Numbered from the stretch's first letter, positions 36,668 through 46,898 are shown. The stretch: DNA of 48,949 bases from Chromatiales bacterium (GCA_028280505.1 JANQLO010000065.1:1-48949); one strand, 5' to 3'. Translations and numbers: made by a program. The notes: generated by a model from the sequence alone, not told the origin.

Positions 36668-37090
36668 CTAACGGTAGATTCGCTCGAACCCCGCTTCGCT
36701 GAATCCGTTCATACGTTGCTTGCCCACTAGGATCACCGGCACGCCTTTCGCCCGCATCTTGTCGTATTGACGCTTGGCCCGTGCGTTCTTTTCGATATCG
36801 TATTCGGTGTATGCGATACCTTTCCGCTCGAAGTATCGCTTGGCCTGCTTGCAGTAGCCGCACCAACTGGTCGAATACATCACCACCTTTTTACCGGTAT
36901 CGAAGAGCGAGGTATCGTAGCTGACACTTTCGTAGGTATTGACCTTGACTTCGACCTTTTCCGACTCGGTTTGCCAAGGTTTCTGATCGGAAAAATGGAC
37001 CTTGCCGTTTTCGTCGGTCCAGCGATAGATCTCCGCGTTGGTACCGGCCGATAGCAGAGCCAAAACGACAATTGTTGTCAGGATTTTCAT
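36668..37090 (-). CDS. Secreted DUF4124-glutaredoxin fusion protein
   Basis: The product is 140 residues. A signal peptide (cut near TNA-EIY at about 19) is followed by a short DUF4124 module (IYRWTDENGKVHFSD, about 21-40) and then a glutaredoxin domain (about 68-138) with redox-active C77-x2-C80 (CGYC) and the cis-Pro loop (GVPVILV). Export implies a periplasmic thiol oxidoreductase, unlike cytoplasmic glutaredoxins that use glutathione; its electron partner is not evident. It is convergent with dnaJ and divergent from dapB. Confidence 0.9.
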   Translation of the reverse strand: MKILTTIVVLALLSAGTNAEIYRWTDENGKVHFSDQKPWQTESEKVEVKVNTYESVSYDTSLFDTGKKVVMYSTSWCGYCKQAKRYFERKGIAYTEYDIEKNARAKRQYDKMRAKGVPVILVGKQRMNGFSEAGFERIYR

Positions 37091-37223
37091 CTTGGATGGT
37101 TAATCGGCCATGAGACACGGATTCTGAATCCGAGCACATTGCATTGGATATGGATTCTTAGAAGTTCTGTTAAGCGGTGCTAACATCCCAGTTTGTCTCA
37201 AACAAATGGCTCCGATGTAGTAA

Positions 37224-38520
<1,297 letters not shown>

Positions 38521-38531
38521 CGCACCGGTCT

Positions 38532-38831
38532 TCAGTTGCGCGACAGCAAGGCAGTCAGTTTTTCGCCGTCGTTTCCCGCGCCCGGCCCCTCGTCGCCAAA
38601 ATACCAGCGGACCGCCGCCCTGATCTGCGGCATCTGACGCTTGCGCAATGCGAGTTCCCCGCCGGGATGCATGTCACAGTGTGACGCGGTATCCAACAGC
38701 GCTTCGCGTGACACCTGGGCACATTCCGAGCCGCCGGGCGGAAAAGCAGCGTGGGCATAGGCCCGTACTGCCTCGGCGAGATGCCGCGCGGCTTCGGATT
38801 CGCAGCTGACCGTAACGTGCTTTTGTTTCAT
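38532..38831 (-). CDS. Small conserved-looking protein of unknown function
   Basis: The product is 99 residues starting at ATG 38831 (MKQKHVTVSCESEAARHL), 14 bases after the stop of the SDR gene on the same strand. It has three cysteines and four histidines (SCESE, GSECAQV, SHCDMHPGG), a predominantly helical look, and WYFGDEGPG near the end. I do not recognise it. The frame extends upstream to 39095, but that part overlaps the SDR gene and is unlikely. It probably forms an operon with the SDR. Confidence 0.6.
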   Translation of the reverse strand: MKQKHVTVSCESEAARHLAEAVRAYAHAAFPPGGSECAQVSREALLDTASHCDMHPGGELALRKRQMPQIRAAVRWYFGDEGPGAGNDGEKLTALLSRN

Positions 38832-38845
38832 CGGAGTTGTGATGG

Positions 38846-39559
38846 TCAGCTTTGGCCGTAGACCGGTACGGCCGCACCGGTCACGCAACGCGCGGCATCC
38901 GACGCCAGGAACATGACGACATCCGCCAATGCGGCGGGCGGTACCCAATGGCTGAAATCGGCCTCTGGCATGGCTTCTCGATTCTGCGGGGTATCGATAG
39001 TCCCGGGAAGAATACAGTTTACGTTGATGTTGTCGTACTTGTTCTCCGCGGCAAGGGACTCGGTCAGTGTGAGGACGGCGGCCTTGGATGCGCAATAAGG
39101 GCCCATCCGTCCCTTGCCCTGCTCGGCGGCGCGGGCCGACACATTGATGATCCGGCCGCCTCCGTTGCCGAGCATCTCCGGGATCACGCGTCGGCAGGTG
39201 TGAAACACCGAACGGACATTCAGATTCATCATGAAGTCCCAGTCTTTGTCATCGGTGTCCTGGATCAGCGGACCCATGGTAAAACCGCCGGCGATATTGG
39301 CCAGCACGTCGATTCGGCCAAACTCCTCGATCACCGCGGCAATCGATGCATCGACCGAGGCCGGCTCGATCAGGTTGGTTGAAAAGGCCTTGGCGCTGAT
39401 ATAGCCCTCACAGCTTTCGATCGTGTGTTGAATGCCTTGGGTGTTCAGGTCGAGCAGTGCGAGATGGGTGCCGTGTCCGGAGAAACCCTGGGCAACAGCG
39501 TGCCCGAGATTGCCGGCGGCACCGGTGACCAGAATCACTTTGTCGTTGAATTCGCTCAT
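38846..39559 (-). CDS. Short-chain dehydrogenase/reductase (SDR)
   Basis: This 237-residue classical SDR has a Rossmann cofactor motif, TGAAGNLGH, at about 12-20, a conserved NIAGG segment near 88-92, a catalytic Ser region (INVSAR) and the catalytic Y155-x3-K159 (YCASK). Asp at the end of the second strand (LLDLN) favours NAD(H). The substrate is unknown. The ATG at 39559 follows AAGGA; an in-frame TTG at 39673 adds 38 residues that do not belong to the fold. The 99-residue gene follows immediately. Confidence 0.93.
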   Translation of the reverse strand: MSEFNDKVILVTGAAGNLGHAVAQGFSGHGTHLALLDLNTQGIQHTIESCEGYISAKAFSTNLIEPASVDASIAAVIEEFGRIDVLANIAGGFTMGPLIQDTDDKDWDFMMNLNVRSVFHTCRRVIPEMLGNGGGRIINVSARAAEQGKGRMGPYCASKAAVLTLTESLAAENKYDNINVNCILPGTIDTPQNREAMPEADFSHWVPPAALADVVMFLASDAARCVTGAAVPVYGQS

Positions 39560-39715
39560 GCTGTTTCCTTGTTGTGCCGACGAGAATGAATTGCGCAAAG
39601 AGACTAGCTGAATACTTATGCGTAACAAAGTCGCTCGAAATCGGGTTGTTTCGGTATCGAATGATTGGCACAAAGCGTGCAGATCCGAGGGTGACGTCCG
39701 TTATGGGGATGCCCT

Positions 39716-40696
39716 ATGTTTTTTCAGTTTCCGTTGTTGCCCGGTACAGGTCCAAATCCCCCATCCGGGGCAGGAAGTGGCCTGAACTTCGACAGTATCG
39801 ATCTGGAGGGGTTTTTCGCCGACCCGGAAGCCTTCATGGGAGGGTTCTCGGGAGAACTTCAGGCGCTGTTGATGCAGCTGTCACCACAGGTTATACAACG
39901 CCTGGAAAGCATGGTTGCAAGCGGCATGACTTTGCCGCAGGCGGCAAACCAACTCCTCAGCGAGGGCGGTTTGGGCAGAACGGATGATCTGTTTGCCGAT
40001 CTGCTCAAGCGCGGGCTGCCCGAAGCGTCGGCCGATCCCGATATGTCCTTGCAAAAGGTTCGGACGGCGGAGACAGCGGTCACTCAGCAGATCGGCAAGC
40101 TGGTCGAACATTTGGGCTTGAATGCCGAAGAGGGGGATGAATGGACGCGATTCTTGCAGGTGCCTTTATCCGCCGGCGGCATCTTGACGATGGCGCCCAT
40201 GACCGCCGGAAACCAGGCCGTCACCCCATTGCCGCCGCAGCTTGCAACCAACCTGCTCCATATGGGGGTACCGCAAGCGGTCGCCGGCAAAGGCTGGGAT
40301 CAGGCTATTGCGCAACGGGTGATGTGGATGGTGCAGGGTGATCAACAGTTCGCGCGCCTGAAACTCAATCCACCCAATCTGGGTCCATTGGAGGTCCGGG
40401 TGAACGTCAACCAGGATCAGACCAGCGTTAACTTCATCGCCGCTCAACCGGCGGTGCGCGAGGCCTTGGAAGCCGCGATGCCTCGTTTGCGCGAGATGTT
40501 TGATCAACAGTCGATGCAATTGGTGCGTGCCGATGTTTCCGATCCCGGCGCACAACAGGGGGAGCGTTCCGGCGAAGGCGGTGAAGGATCGCGTCGTGCC
40601 GCTGTCTGGGGCGGCGGTGACGATCAGGCCGATATCGGCGTAATGCCTGAACAGGTCAGGGTGCTGTCCGATCGGTTAGTGGACTTGTTTGCCTAG
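39716..40696 (+). CDS. FliK-like flagellar hook-length control protein, orphan
   Basis: The product is 326 residues. The C-terminal domain (about 195-290) carries the FliK/Flg_hook pattern: RLKLNPPNLGPLEVRVNVNQ, then FIAAQPAVREALEAAMPRLREM. The N-terminal part is shorter and less repetitive than typical FliK and has a helix-rich segment (LQALLMQLSPQVIQRLESMV). No other flagellar gene is in the window, so it may be a displaced FliK or a FliK-like protein recruited elsewhere. The start at 39716 has a GGGG sequence eight bases upstream. Confidence 0.85.
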   Translation: MFFQFPLLPGTGPNPPSGAGSGLNFDSIDLEGFFADPEAFMGGFSGELQALLMQLSPQVIQRLESMVASGMTLPQAANQLLSEGGLGRTDDLFADLLKRGLPEASADPDMSLQKVRTAETAVTQQIGKLVEHLGLNAEEGDEWTRFLQVPLSAGGILTMAPMTAGNQAVTPLPPQLATNLLHMGVPQAVAGKGWDQAIAQRVMWMVQGDQQFARLKLNPPNLGPLEVRVNVNQDQTSVNFIAAQPAVREALEAAMPRLREMFDQQSMQLVRADVSDPGAQQGERSGEGGEGSRRAAVWGGGDDQADIGVMPEQVRVLSDRLVDLFA

Positions 40697-40860
40697 TTCG
40701 CCTTTATCTGCCCGACGGTTCGGGCCAGCCCCGGTCGCTACCGGCAAAACCTCGACTACGGCATATCCGGCCGGCAAGGCGCGGGCTTGCAGATGCGGTT
40801 CCCTGCTATCATGGTCCCTGGAGGTTTGACCCTGTCTGCAGGGTTTTGGGGGAGATTTCA

Positions 40861-41148
40861 TTGGTCATCATCAAGCTGCTGTTCTTGCTGCTATTCATGC
40901 TGGTGGGTGCCAGCTTCGCGATCATCAACGATGCACCTGTGATCGTCGATTTGTATTTCATTCGCCCTGAGTTGCCGTTGTCACTATTACTGTTGCTTGC
41001 CTTGGGTTGTGGCATTCTGCTTGGCGGACTTGCCGGCATGGTTTATTTCATGCGCGTAAAAAAGGAGAACGCCGATCTGAGACGTAAGGCGCGTTTGGTC
41101 AACGAAGAGGTGAAGAACCTGCGCGCGATGCCTATCAAAGGACGCTAA
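40861..41148 (+). CDS. lapA: LapA family membrane protein (YciS)
   Basis: The product is 95 residues with two membrane helices (about 3-22 and 38-60) and a cytoplasmic basic coiled end (VKKENADLRRKARLVNEEVKNLR), as in LapA/DUF1049. The start is probably TTG 40861, because GGGGGAG lies seven bases upstream; an in-frame TTG at 40846 overlaps that site. The lapB GTG directly abuts the stop codon, and pyrF follows, as in E. coli. LapA works with LapB in lipopolysaccharide assembly control. Confidence 0.9.
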   Translation: MVIIKLLFLLLFMLVGASFAIINDAPVIVDLYFIRPELPLSLLLLLALGCGILLGGLAGMVYFMRVKKENADLRRKARLVNEEVKNLRAMPIKGR

Positions 41149-42318
41149 GTGCAGGAACTACTGCTCTTGCTGCTTCCCATTGCGGCAGCCTCCGGCTGGC
41201 TTGCCGCGCGTCGCAGTATGCGCACCGACAAAGGCGAATGTGTCGGTGAGGCGGGGCCGGTGTATTTTCGCGGTCTGAATCACCTGTTGAACGAGGAGCC
41301 GGATAAGGCGATCGATGCCTTTGTCGAGATGCTGGAGGTCGACAGCGACACGGTCGAGACTCACTTGGCCTTGGGCAATCTGTTTCGACGCCGCGGTGAG
41401 GTCGAGCGTGCCATTCGCATCCATCAGAATTTGATTGCCCGCCCGGCGCTGACCCGTGAGCAGCGTGCCCAGGCCTTGCTCGAACTCGGCCAGGACTATA
41501 TGCGGGCCGGTCTGTTCGACCGTGCCGAGAATCTGTTTCGTGAGCTCAAGGAGACCAAGCTGCATGTGCGCCCGGCGCTACGCAATCTGTTGGTGATCTA
41601 CGAAAAAGAACGCGATTGGGTGTCCTGTCTCGAAACTGCCGATCAGCTCGAGAACCTGACCGGCGAAAAGATGTCTCTGCAAAAATCGCATTACCATTGC
41701 GAACTGGCCCAGGCGGCCAGCGCGCAGGGTCGGGCCGCCGACGCAGCGGCCCATTTGAAGCGTGCCTTGCTCACCGAGCGCGATTGTGTCCGCGCCAACC
41801 ACCTTCAGGCCCGGATCGCGGCGGATCAGGGTGATCACACGACGGCGATTCGTATGTTGCGGCAAACGGCCGAGCAGGATGCCGGTTATCTACCCGAGGT
41901 GTTGCCCGAGATCGTCAGTAACTATCGCAGCCTTGGTGATCTGCAGGGCTTGCGCACCTTTTTGACAGAAACCAGTGGTTCGCACCCCGGCGCCGGCGCG
42001 GAACTGCCGCTTGCCGATCTGATCCGTGAAACCGAAGGTGAGGGGGCCGCATCCGAATACTTGGCCGAACAACTGGCGGCATCGCCGAGTTTGGCTTTGT
42101 TGCTGCGCAGCATCGAGATGAACTCACGGTTGCCGGACAGTCAGTCGTCACAGTTCGTCGAAGGGCTGCGACCGCACATCCGACGTTTGCTGGACGACAA
42201 GCCGACCTATCAGTGCGTGCAATGTGGTTTCGCTGCCAAGACGCTGCACTGGCAATGTCCGAGTTGCCGCAGTTGGAGCACGCTCAAGCGTCGGTCCCTT
42301 ATCGAAGCCGAATCTTAA
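41149..42318 (+). CDS. lapB: LapB (YciM) lipopolysaccharide assembly regulator
   Basis: This 389-residue protein is anchored by an N-terminal helix ([19 protein letters not shown]), followed by TPR helices (about 40-340, e.g. [24 protein letters not shown]) and a C-terminal rubredoxin-like zinc knuckle with two CxxC pairs (CVQCGF and CPSCRS). In E. coli LapB, with FtsH, controls the level of LpxC and so lipid A synthesis. The GTG start abuts the lapA stop, and the pair is probably translationally coupled. pyrF begins 23 bases later. Confidence 0.95.
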   Translation: MQELLLLLLPIAAASGWLAARRSMRTDKGECVGEAGPVYFRGLNHLLNEEPDKAIDAFVEMLEVDSDTVETHLALGNLFRRRGEVERAIRIHQNLIARPALTREQRAQALLELGQDYMRAGLFDRAENLFRELKETKLHVRPALRNLLVIYEKERDWVSCLETADQLENLTGEKMSLQKSHYHCELAQAASAQGRAADAAAHLKRALLTERDCVRANHLQARIAADQGDHTTAIRMLRQTAEQDAGYLPEVLPEIVSNYRSLGDLQGLRTFLTETSGSHPGAGAELPLADLIRETEGEGAASEYLAEQLAASPSLALLLRSIEMNSRLPDSQSSQFVEGLRPHIRRLLDDKPTYQCVQCGFAAKTLHWQCPSCRSWSTLKRRSLIEAES

Positions 42319-42341
42319 AACCAATCCATGGTCCGTGTTGC

Positions 42342-43052
42342 ATGACTACCAACGATCCAAAAGTTATCGTCGCCCTTGATTTTCCCGCCGTTGAACCCGC
42401 GCTCGCATTACTCGACCGTATCGATCCAGGCCAGTGCAGAGTGAAAATCGGCAAGGAGATGTTTACTCGCACCGGTCCTGCATTCGTCGAACGGGTTGCG
42501 ACCAAGGGTTTCGACATCTTTCTCGACCTCAAGTACCACGATATTCCGAACACCGTTGCGGCGGCGTGTGCGGCGGCTGCGGATCTCGGCGTTTGGATGA
42601 TCAATGTGCATGCCGCCGGCGGACGCAAGATGATGACGGCTGCTGCGGAGCGTTTGGCCGGCTTGGGTGAACGCCCCAAATTGGTCGCTGTCACCATTCT
42701 GACCAGCCTGGCAAAAGAGGATCTGACCGAGATCGGCTATGCCGGTACGCCCGCAGACAACGTATTGCGGCTTGCCGCGTTGGCGGAAGACAGCGGTCTG
42801 GACGGGGTGGTCTGTTCGCCATTGGAGGTCGAGCCCTTACGTGCACAGCGAAGCGATGAGTTTTTGTTGGTAACGCCGGGGGTCCGGCCGGCAGGCTCGT
42901 CGGCCGACGATCAAAAACGCATCATGACGCCGGGCGAGGCGGTCCGGCGCGGCGCCAGCTATCTGGTAGTTGGACGGCCGATCACCGCCGCGAATGAACC
43001 TGCGGAAAGTTTGTCCTCGATCAATGCCGAAATCGCCGCGGTTCCCGGTTGA
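42342..43052 (+). CDS. pyrF: Orotidine 5'-phosphate decarboxylase
   Basis: This 236-residue TIM-barrel enzyme catalyses the last step of UMP synthesis. Catalytic residues are visible in D62-x-K64-x2-D67 ([10 protein letters not shown]), and the phosphate-binding part is TPGVRP and [10 protein letters not shown] 42342 gives the family N-terminus; the frame is open further upstream only inside lapB. The lapA-lapB-pyrF order is conserved in many gammaproteobacteria. Confidence 0.97.
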   Translation: MTTNDPKVIVALDFPAVEPALALLDRIDPGQCRVKIGKEMFTRTGPAFVERVATKGFDIFLDLKYHDIPNTVAAACAAAADLGVWMINVHAAGGRKMMTAAAERLAGLGERPKLVAVTILTSLAKEDLTEIGYAGTPADNVLRLAALAEDSGLDGVVCSPLEVEPLRAQRSDEFLLVTPGVRPAGSSADDQKRIMTPGEAVRRGASYLVVGRPITAANEPAESLSSINAEIAAVPG

Positions 43053-43288
43053 GCGACGAAATGGCCGTGCTTCGGCCGGGAAAAACTTACCGCTGCATAA
43101 AAAGAACCATTGGGCGCAGGCTGTCCAGGTTTGGTAGCGTTACGCCGCGAATAACCAAGGATTCTTGAAAGACCGGTGGTCGATTGTCAACGATAACAAT
43201 AGGTTGACCGTCTTCTTTCGAGAACCGATGACTGTCTGCGGTGGACCGATAAAGCCATCGCTGGATTGACCCTCTAGGAGGCTCCCGA

Positions 43289-44476
43289 ATGATCAAGCCG
43301 GTCGGATCCGACACTTTACAACCCCTGTTTGTCTACGACTCGGACAAACACGATGCCCTGATGCACGAGGCCGAGAGTCTGCCGTCGGTCGTCATCAGCT
43401 CTCAAGCGGCCGGTAATGCGGTCATGATGGGTGCCGGGTATTTCAGCCCGTTGCGTGGTTTCATGAATGTTGCCGACGCTATGGGTGCGGCTGAGAACAT
43501 GACCTTGACCGACGGTTCCTTTTTCCCGGTACCGGTGATGTGCTTGGTGGAGCACACCGATTCCATCGGCGATGCTAAGCGCATTGCACTGCGTGATCCC
43601 AATGTCGAAGGTAACCCGGTGCTTGCGGTCATGGACATCGAGGCGACCGAAGCAGTCGGCGATGAACAGATGGCGATGATGACCGATAAAGTCTATCGCA
43701 CGGACGACCCCGAGCATCCGGGCGTCGCGGCATTCAACGGTCAGGGGCGTATCGCCTTGTCCGGTCCGATTCAGGTGTTGAACTTCTCGTATTTCATTAC
43801 CGATTTTCCCGATACCTTCCGCACCGCGGTCGAGATCCGCAACGAAATCGCCGAGCGCGGCTGGAAGAAAATCGTTGCCTTTCAGACCCGTAACCCCATG
43901 CACCTCGCGCACGAAGAGCTTTGTCACATGGCGATGGACCGATTGGGCTGTGACGGCCTGGTGATCCACATGTTGCTGGGCAAGCTCAAGCCGGGTGACA
44001 TCCCGGCTCCCGTGCGTGATGCGGCAATCCGTAAGATGGTTGAGCTGTACTTCCCGCCGAACAGTGCAATGGTCACCGGCTATGGTTTCGACATGCTATA
44101 TGCCGGCCCGCGTGAGGCCGTGTTGCATGCCTATTTCCGTCAGAATATGGGTGCGACCCATTTCATCATCGGCCGCGACCATGCCGGCGTCGGTGATTAC
44201 TATGGTGCCTTCGATGCCCAGAGCATCTTCGAAGAGGAGGTGCCTGCGGGCGCGCTCGAAATAGAAATCTTCAAAGCCGACCACACCGCCTGGTCGAAGA
44301 AGATGAACAAGGTGGTGATGATGCGCGAGGCACCGGATCACACCAAGGAAGATTTCATTTTGCTGTCCGGCACCAAGGTGCGTGAAATGCTGGGTCGCGG
44401 CGAGGCGCCGCCCAAGGAGTTTTCGCGTCCCGAAGTGGCTCAGATCCTGATCAACTATTATCAGTCCCTGAACTGA
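43289..44476 (+). CDS. sat: Sulfate adenylyltransferase (ATP sulfurylase), homo-oligomeric type
   Basis: This 395-residue enzyme interconverts sulfate plus ATP with APS plus pyrophosphate. It has the Sat layout: an N-terminal PUA-like domain, then the catalytic domain with Q199-T-R-N-P-M-H (QTRNPMHLAH), GRDHAG and a KVREML segment near the end. In sulfur-oxidising bacteria this type usually runs in reverse, releasing ATP from APS, while CysDN serves assimilation. It stands alone here; aprAB is not in the window. A strong ribosome site, AGGAGG at 43276-43281, precedes the start. Confidence 0.96.
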   Translation: MIKPVGSDTLQPLFVYDSDKHDALMHEAESLPSVVISSQAAGNAVMMGAGYFSPLRGFMNVADAMGAAENMTLTDGSFFPVPVMCLVEHTDSIGDAKRIALRDPNVEGNPVLAVMDIEATEAVGDEQMAMMTDKVYRTDDPEHPGVAAFNGQGRIALSGPIQVLNFSYFITDFPDTFRTAVEIRNEIAERGWKKIVAFQTRNPMHLAHEELCHMAMDRLGCDGLVIHMLLGKLKPGDIPAPVRDAAIRKMVELYFPPNSAMVTGYGFDMLYAGPREAVLHAYFRQNMGATHFIIGRDHAGVGDYYGAFDAQSIFEEEVPAGALEIEIFKADHTAWSKKMNKVVMMREAPDHTKEDFILLSGTKVREMLGRGEAPPKEFSRPEVAQILINYYQSLN

Positions 44477-44812
44477 TTCGTCGGATTTTGTGGGAGAGCT
44501 AGCGAACCAGGTCGGTTGATCGTCCGATGAGGCATAGCCGCTGCTATGGCTCGAGGGGATGTCGCTCCCGGCGTCCTGCCTCTCGCGACACTTGCGCGTC
44601 CCTGCGCCTCGTCGGTCGAGATGCGACGCCGGATCTTTCACAAAACCGAATAGGACAAAGCGTATCTACGCCATTTAGAGCACATTGACTCATGAATGCC
44701 TGATAACCAGGGATTTTTGCTCATATCGATTCCGCCTTCGTGCCATATGCGGGCGCAGGCATAATGAGGGCCCGTTCGAAAGAACGGGCCTTTTCTTTTG
44801 TGTGGATCCGAC
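44477..44812. other. Structured intergenic region downstream of sat
   Basis: No gene is supported in these 336 bases. A GC-rich segment holds a stem, 44529-44538 with 44543-44552 (one mismatch), and an 8-bp inverted repeat, CCGGCGTC at 44568-44575 with GACGCCGG at 44625-44632. An AT-richer part follows up to the terminator at 44769. It could be the 3' untranslated region of sat, a dispersed repeat or a small RNA gene. Confidence 0.45.
44769..44800 (+). terminator. Strong intrinsic terminator just ahead of the Nudix gene
   Basis: A perfect 9-bp stem, GGCCCGTTC at 44769-44777 with GAACGGGCC at 44782-44790, is capped by a GAAA tetraloop and followed by TTTTCTTTT. It ends only 12 bases before the next start codon, so it either ends sat or an upstream small RNA, or works as an attenuator in the leader of the Nudix gene. 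Confidence 0.85.
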
Positions 44813-45412
44813 ATGAGCAAAGACTACGAGCTTCGCAGCAACGAGCAGGTGTTCGATGGCTTCTTCAAAATGAAGCGTTACCGACTGCGGCACAGCAGTT
44901 TCCACGGGGGCTGGTGTGAGGAGATCGTGCGTGAACGCATCGAACGGTTGGCTGCGGTATCGGTGCTGTTGTACGACCCCGATCTCGACCGTCTGGTCTT
45001 GATCGAGCAGTTCCGAATCGGGCTCATGGGTACCCAGGAGCCGCCTTGGAGTATCGAGACGGTATCGGGGTTTTGCGATACCGAGCACGAATCGCCCGAG
45101 GAGGTTGCACGGCGCGAGGTCGTGGAAGAGACCGGCTGCGAACTCAAGGCCTTGACCCATATCGGGGCCTTTTATGTCAGCCCCGGCATGTCGGTGGAAC
45201 AAATCAATCTTTATTGCGGCCGGGTGGATGCCGGTAAAGCGGTCGGGGTGCATGGCCTGGCACACGAAGGCGAGGAGATGCGGGTGCTTACCCTGCCGCG
45301 CCAAGAAGCCGTCAGGCAACTATTCGGTCGGCTCAATACCACCAGCGTCATCATGACGCTGCAATGGTTGGAGACACACCGAGACGAATTGCTTGCCGCT
45401 TGGCGGTCTTAA
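44813..45412 (+). CDS. Nudix hydrolase, ADP-ribose pyrophosphatase type
   Basis: This 199-residue enzyme is probably NudF-like, splitting ADP-ribose into AMP and ribose 5-phosphate. The Nudix box is visible as GFCDTEHESPEEVARREVVE with ETG after it; compared with the canonical GX5EX7REUXEEXGU it has one extra residue before the first Glu. The N-terminus (LRSNEQVFDGFFKMKRYRLRH) and the SPGMSVEQINLYCG segment are as in NudF. ATG 44813 is preferred over 44798, which falls in the terminator's T-run. It is convergent with the aminotransferase gene. Confidence 0.93.
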   Translation: MSKDYELRSNEQVFDGFFKMKRYRLRHSSFHGGWCEEIVRERIERLAAVSVLLYDPDLDRLVLIEQFRIGLMGTQEPPWSIETVSGFCDTEHESPEEVARREVVEETGCELKALTHIGAFYVSPGMSVEQINLYCGRVDAGKAVGVHGLAHEGEEMRVLTLPRQEAVRQLFGRLNTTSVIMTLQWLETHRDELLAAWRS

Positions 45413-45450
45413 GGTCTGTTAACAAGAAACCCGCCGAAACGGCCGTGCGG

Positions 45451-46737
45451 TTATTTGCTGACCCACTCGGCCATGCGTTCGATTGCCTCGGTTACTTTAG
45501 GGCAGTAGCGTCGAATGAACACCTCATCGATGGGTTCGCTTTGTGCTGCATCCAGTGCCCGTTCGCCATCGAAGTCGACAATCGCCAGGCGTAACGAGAG
45601 CTCTTGCGAGGGTCGCCCGAAACAGTTGCCCGGCAATACCGCAACGCCGGTTTCTTCGAGTAGGCGTTCACAAAAGGTTTGACCGTCGCGGATCCCGCGT
45701 GACGCAAAGCCGTTGCGTCCGGATTCGAAGCGGGGAAACAAATAGAACCCGCCGGAGGAGCGGTTCATCGTTGCACCGGCATCGGACAGACGGCGGTAGG
45801 CGTCGTCCGCCAAGGCGGCGAGTATTTTGCGGCTACCGTTTAGGTAGTCGTCCATCGTTGGATGATCTTGTAACGCCGTCACCGCGGCATATTGAATCGG
45901 TGCGCTGGTCGAGGTGAAGGTCTCGCTGGCTACCGCGGCCATGGCATCGGCCAGCCAGTCGAGGCTTTCGGGGAACACGAAAAACCCGAGTCGCCACCCG
46001 CCCGCGCCACACCATTTACTCAGGCCGTTGCTGATGATGGTGCCTTCCGGGTAGTAGCGTGCCAGTGAGACATGCTCGCCGCTGAAATGGGTGCCGCTGT
46101 AGATCTCATCCGACAGCGCCAACACACGGTACTTGCGCAACACCTCGGCCAGCGCTTGGAGCTGATCGGTGCTGTAACACAAGCCGGTTGGGTTGCTGGG
46201 TGAGTTCAGGATGAGCAGGCGAGGGCGATCCGGATCGCGTCGGCAGAGTTCTTCCAGTGCATCGGGCTCTACGCCCAAACCGGTCTCCGGTCGAGTGCGC
46301 AGCCAATGGATATGGCGGCCGATGATACGGGCCTGCGGCGCATAGGAGACCCAAGAGGGTGAAGGAATCACCAAGTCGCCGTAGTACACGAGTTGTACCA
46401 GAAACATCAGTTCCTTGGTGCCGGGCCCGACCAATACATGGTCGGGGTTGTAATCGAGACCCTCGGTACGTTTGACCCAATCGACGGCGGCCCGACGCAA
46501 AGCCGGTAGCCCTTTAACCGCCAGATAGTCCTTTTGGTATGCATTTGTCGCCAGGCTGTCGCGTACATGCGGTGGAACGGGAAAAGGCGATTGCCCAAGC
46601 CCCAATCGGTAGACTTCTCGGCCTTCCGTGATAAGTCGTCGTGATTGCTCATTGATCGCCAGGGTTGCCGACGGGCCCATCCCGCGGACATTCAAATTCA
46701 GATAGACCTCGGGTGAGCGCGGCTGGGTGATCGGCAT
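45451..46737 (-). CDS. PLP-dependent class I/II aminotransferase
   Basis: This 428-residue enzyme has the aspartate-aminotransferase fold: a Pro/Gly substrate region (GLGQSPFPVPPHV), SPSNPTGLCYS, the SDEIYSG cofactor segment, the Schiff-base Lys in SNGLSKWCGAGGWRLG and a C-terminal Arg in LSLRLAIVDFDG. The amino-acid substrate is not clear; it is close in pattern to aspartate/tyrosine-type enzymes but the C-terminal half is unusual. ATG 46737 is preferred to a TTG at 46755 and has AGGA upstream. It is divergent from acetoacetyl-CoA synthetase, with a MITE-like repeat between. Confidence 0.92.
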   Translation of the reverse strand: MPITQPRSPEVYLNLNVRGMGPSATLAINEQSRRLITEGREVYRLGLGQSPFPVPPHVRDSLATNAYQKDYLAVKGLPALRRAAVDWVKRTEGLDYNPDHVLVGPGTKELMFLVQLVYYGDLVIPSPSWVSYAPQARIIGRHIHWLRTRPETGLGVEPDALEELCRRDPDRPRLLILNSPSNPTGLCYSTDQLQALAEVLRKYRVLALSDEIYSGTHFSGEHVSLARYYPEGTIISNGLSKWCGAGGWRLGFFVFPESLDWLADAMAAVASETFTSTSAPIQYAAVTALQDHPTMDDYLNGSRKILAALADDAYRRLSDAGATMNRSSGGFYLFPRFESGRNGFASRGIRDGQTFCERLLEETGVAVLPGNCFGRPSQELSLRLAIVDFDGERALDAAQSEPIDEVFIRRYCPKVTEAIERMAEWVSK

Positions 46738-46774
46738 GGGGTTTGGTCCTGGCAAAAAATGGTCTAAAGATATC

Positions 46775-46872
46775 TAGTGTTCTATCCGGTTAACTCGCAT
46801 TGTTTCAGCGTGCCTTGTTGTGGCGTCTTCCGTGGGCTCTGAAATCATACGAGTTAACCGGATAGAACACTA
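46775..46872. mobile_element. 98-bp MITE-like element with 23-bp terminal inverted repeats
   Basis: Positions 46775-46797 and 46850-46872 are perfect 23-bp inverted repeats, beginning TAGTGTTCTATC and ending with its complement, around a 52-base centre. The centre holds a second pair, TTTCAG at 46803-46808 and CTGAAA at 46839-46844. Both ends carry TA, which may be a TA target duplication as in IS630/mariner-type elements. It codes for nothing and lies between two divergent genes. A transcribed copy would fold into a long hairpin. Confidence 0.65.
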
Positions 46873-46898
46873 AGCAGTGCCCAACTTCAGGATAGTCA

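Noticed and set aside
43087-43314. 75-codon minus-strand frame before sat
   Set aside because: It overlaps the ribosome site and start of sat and has no recognisable features.
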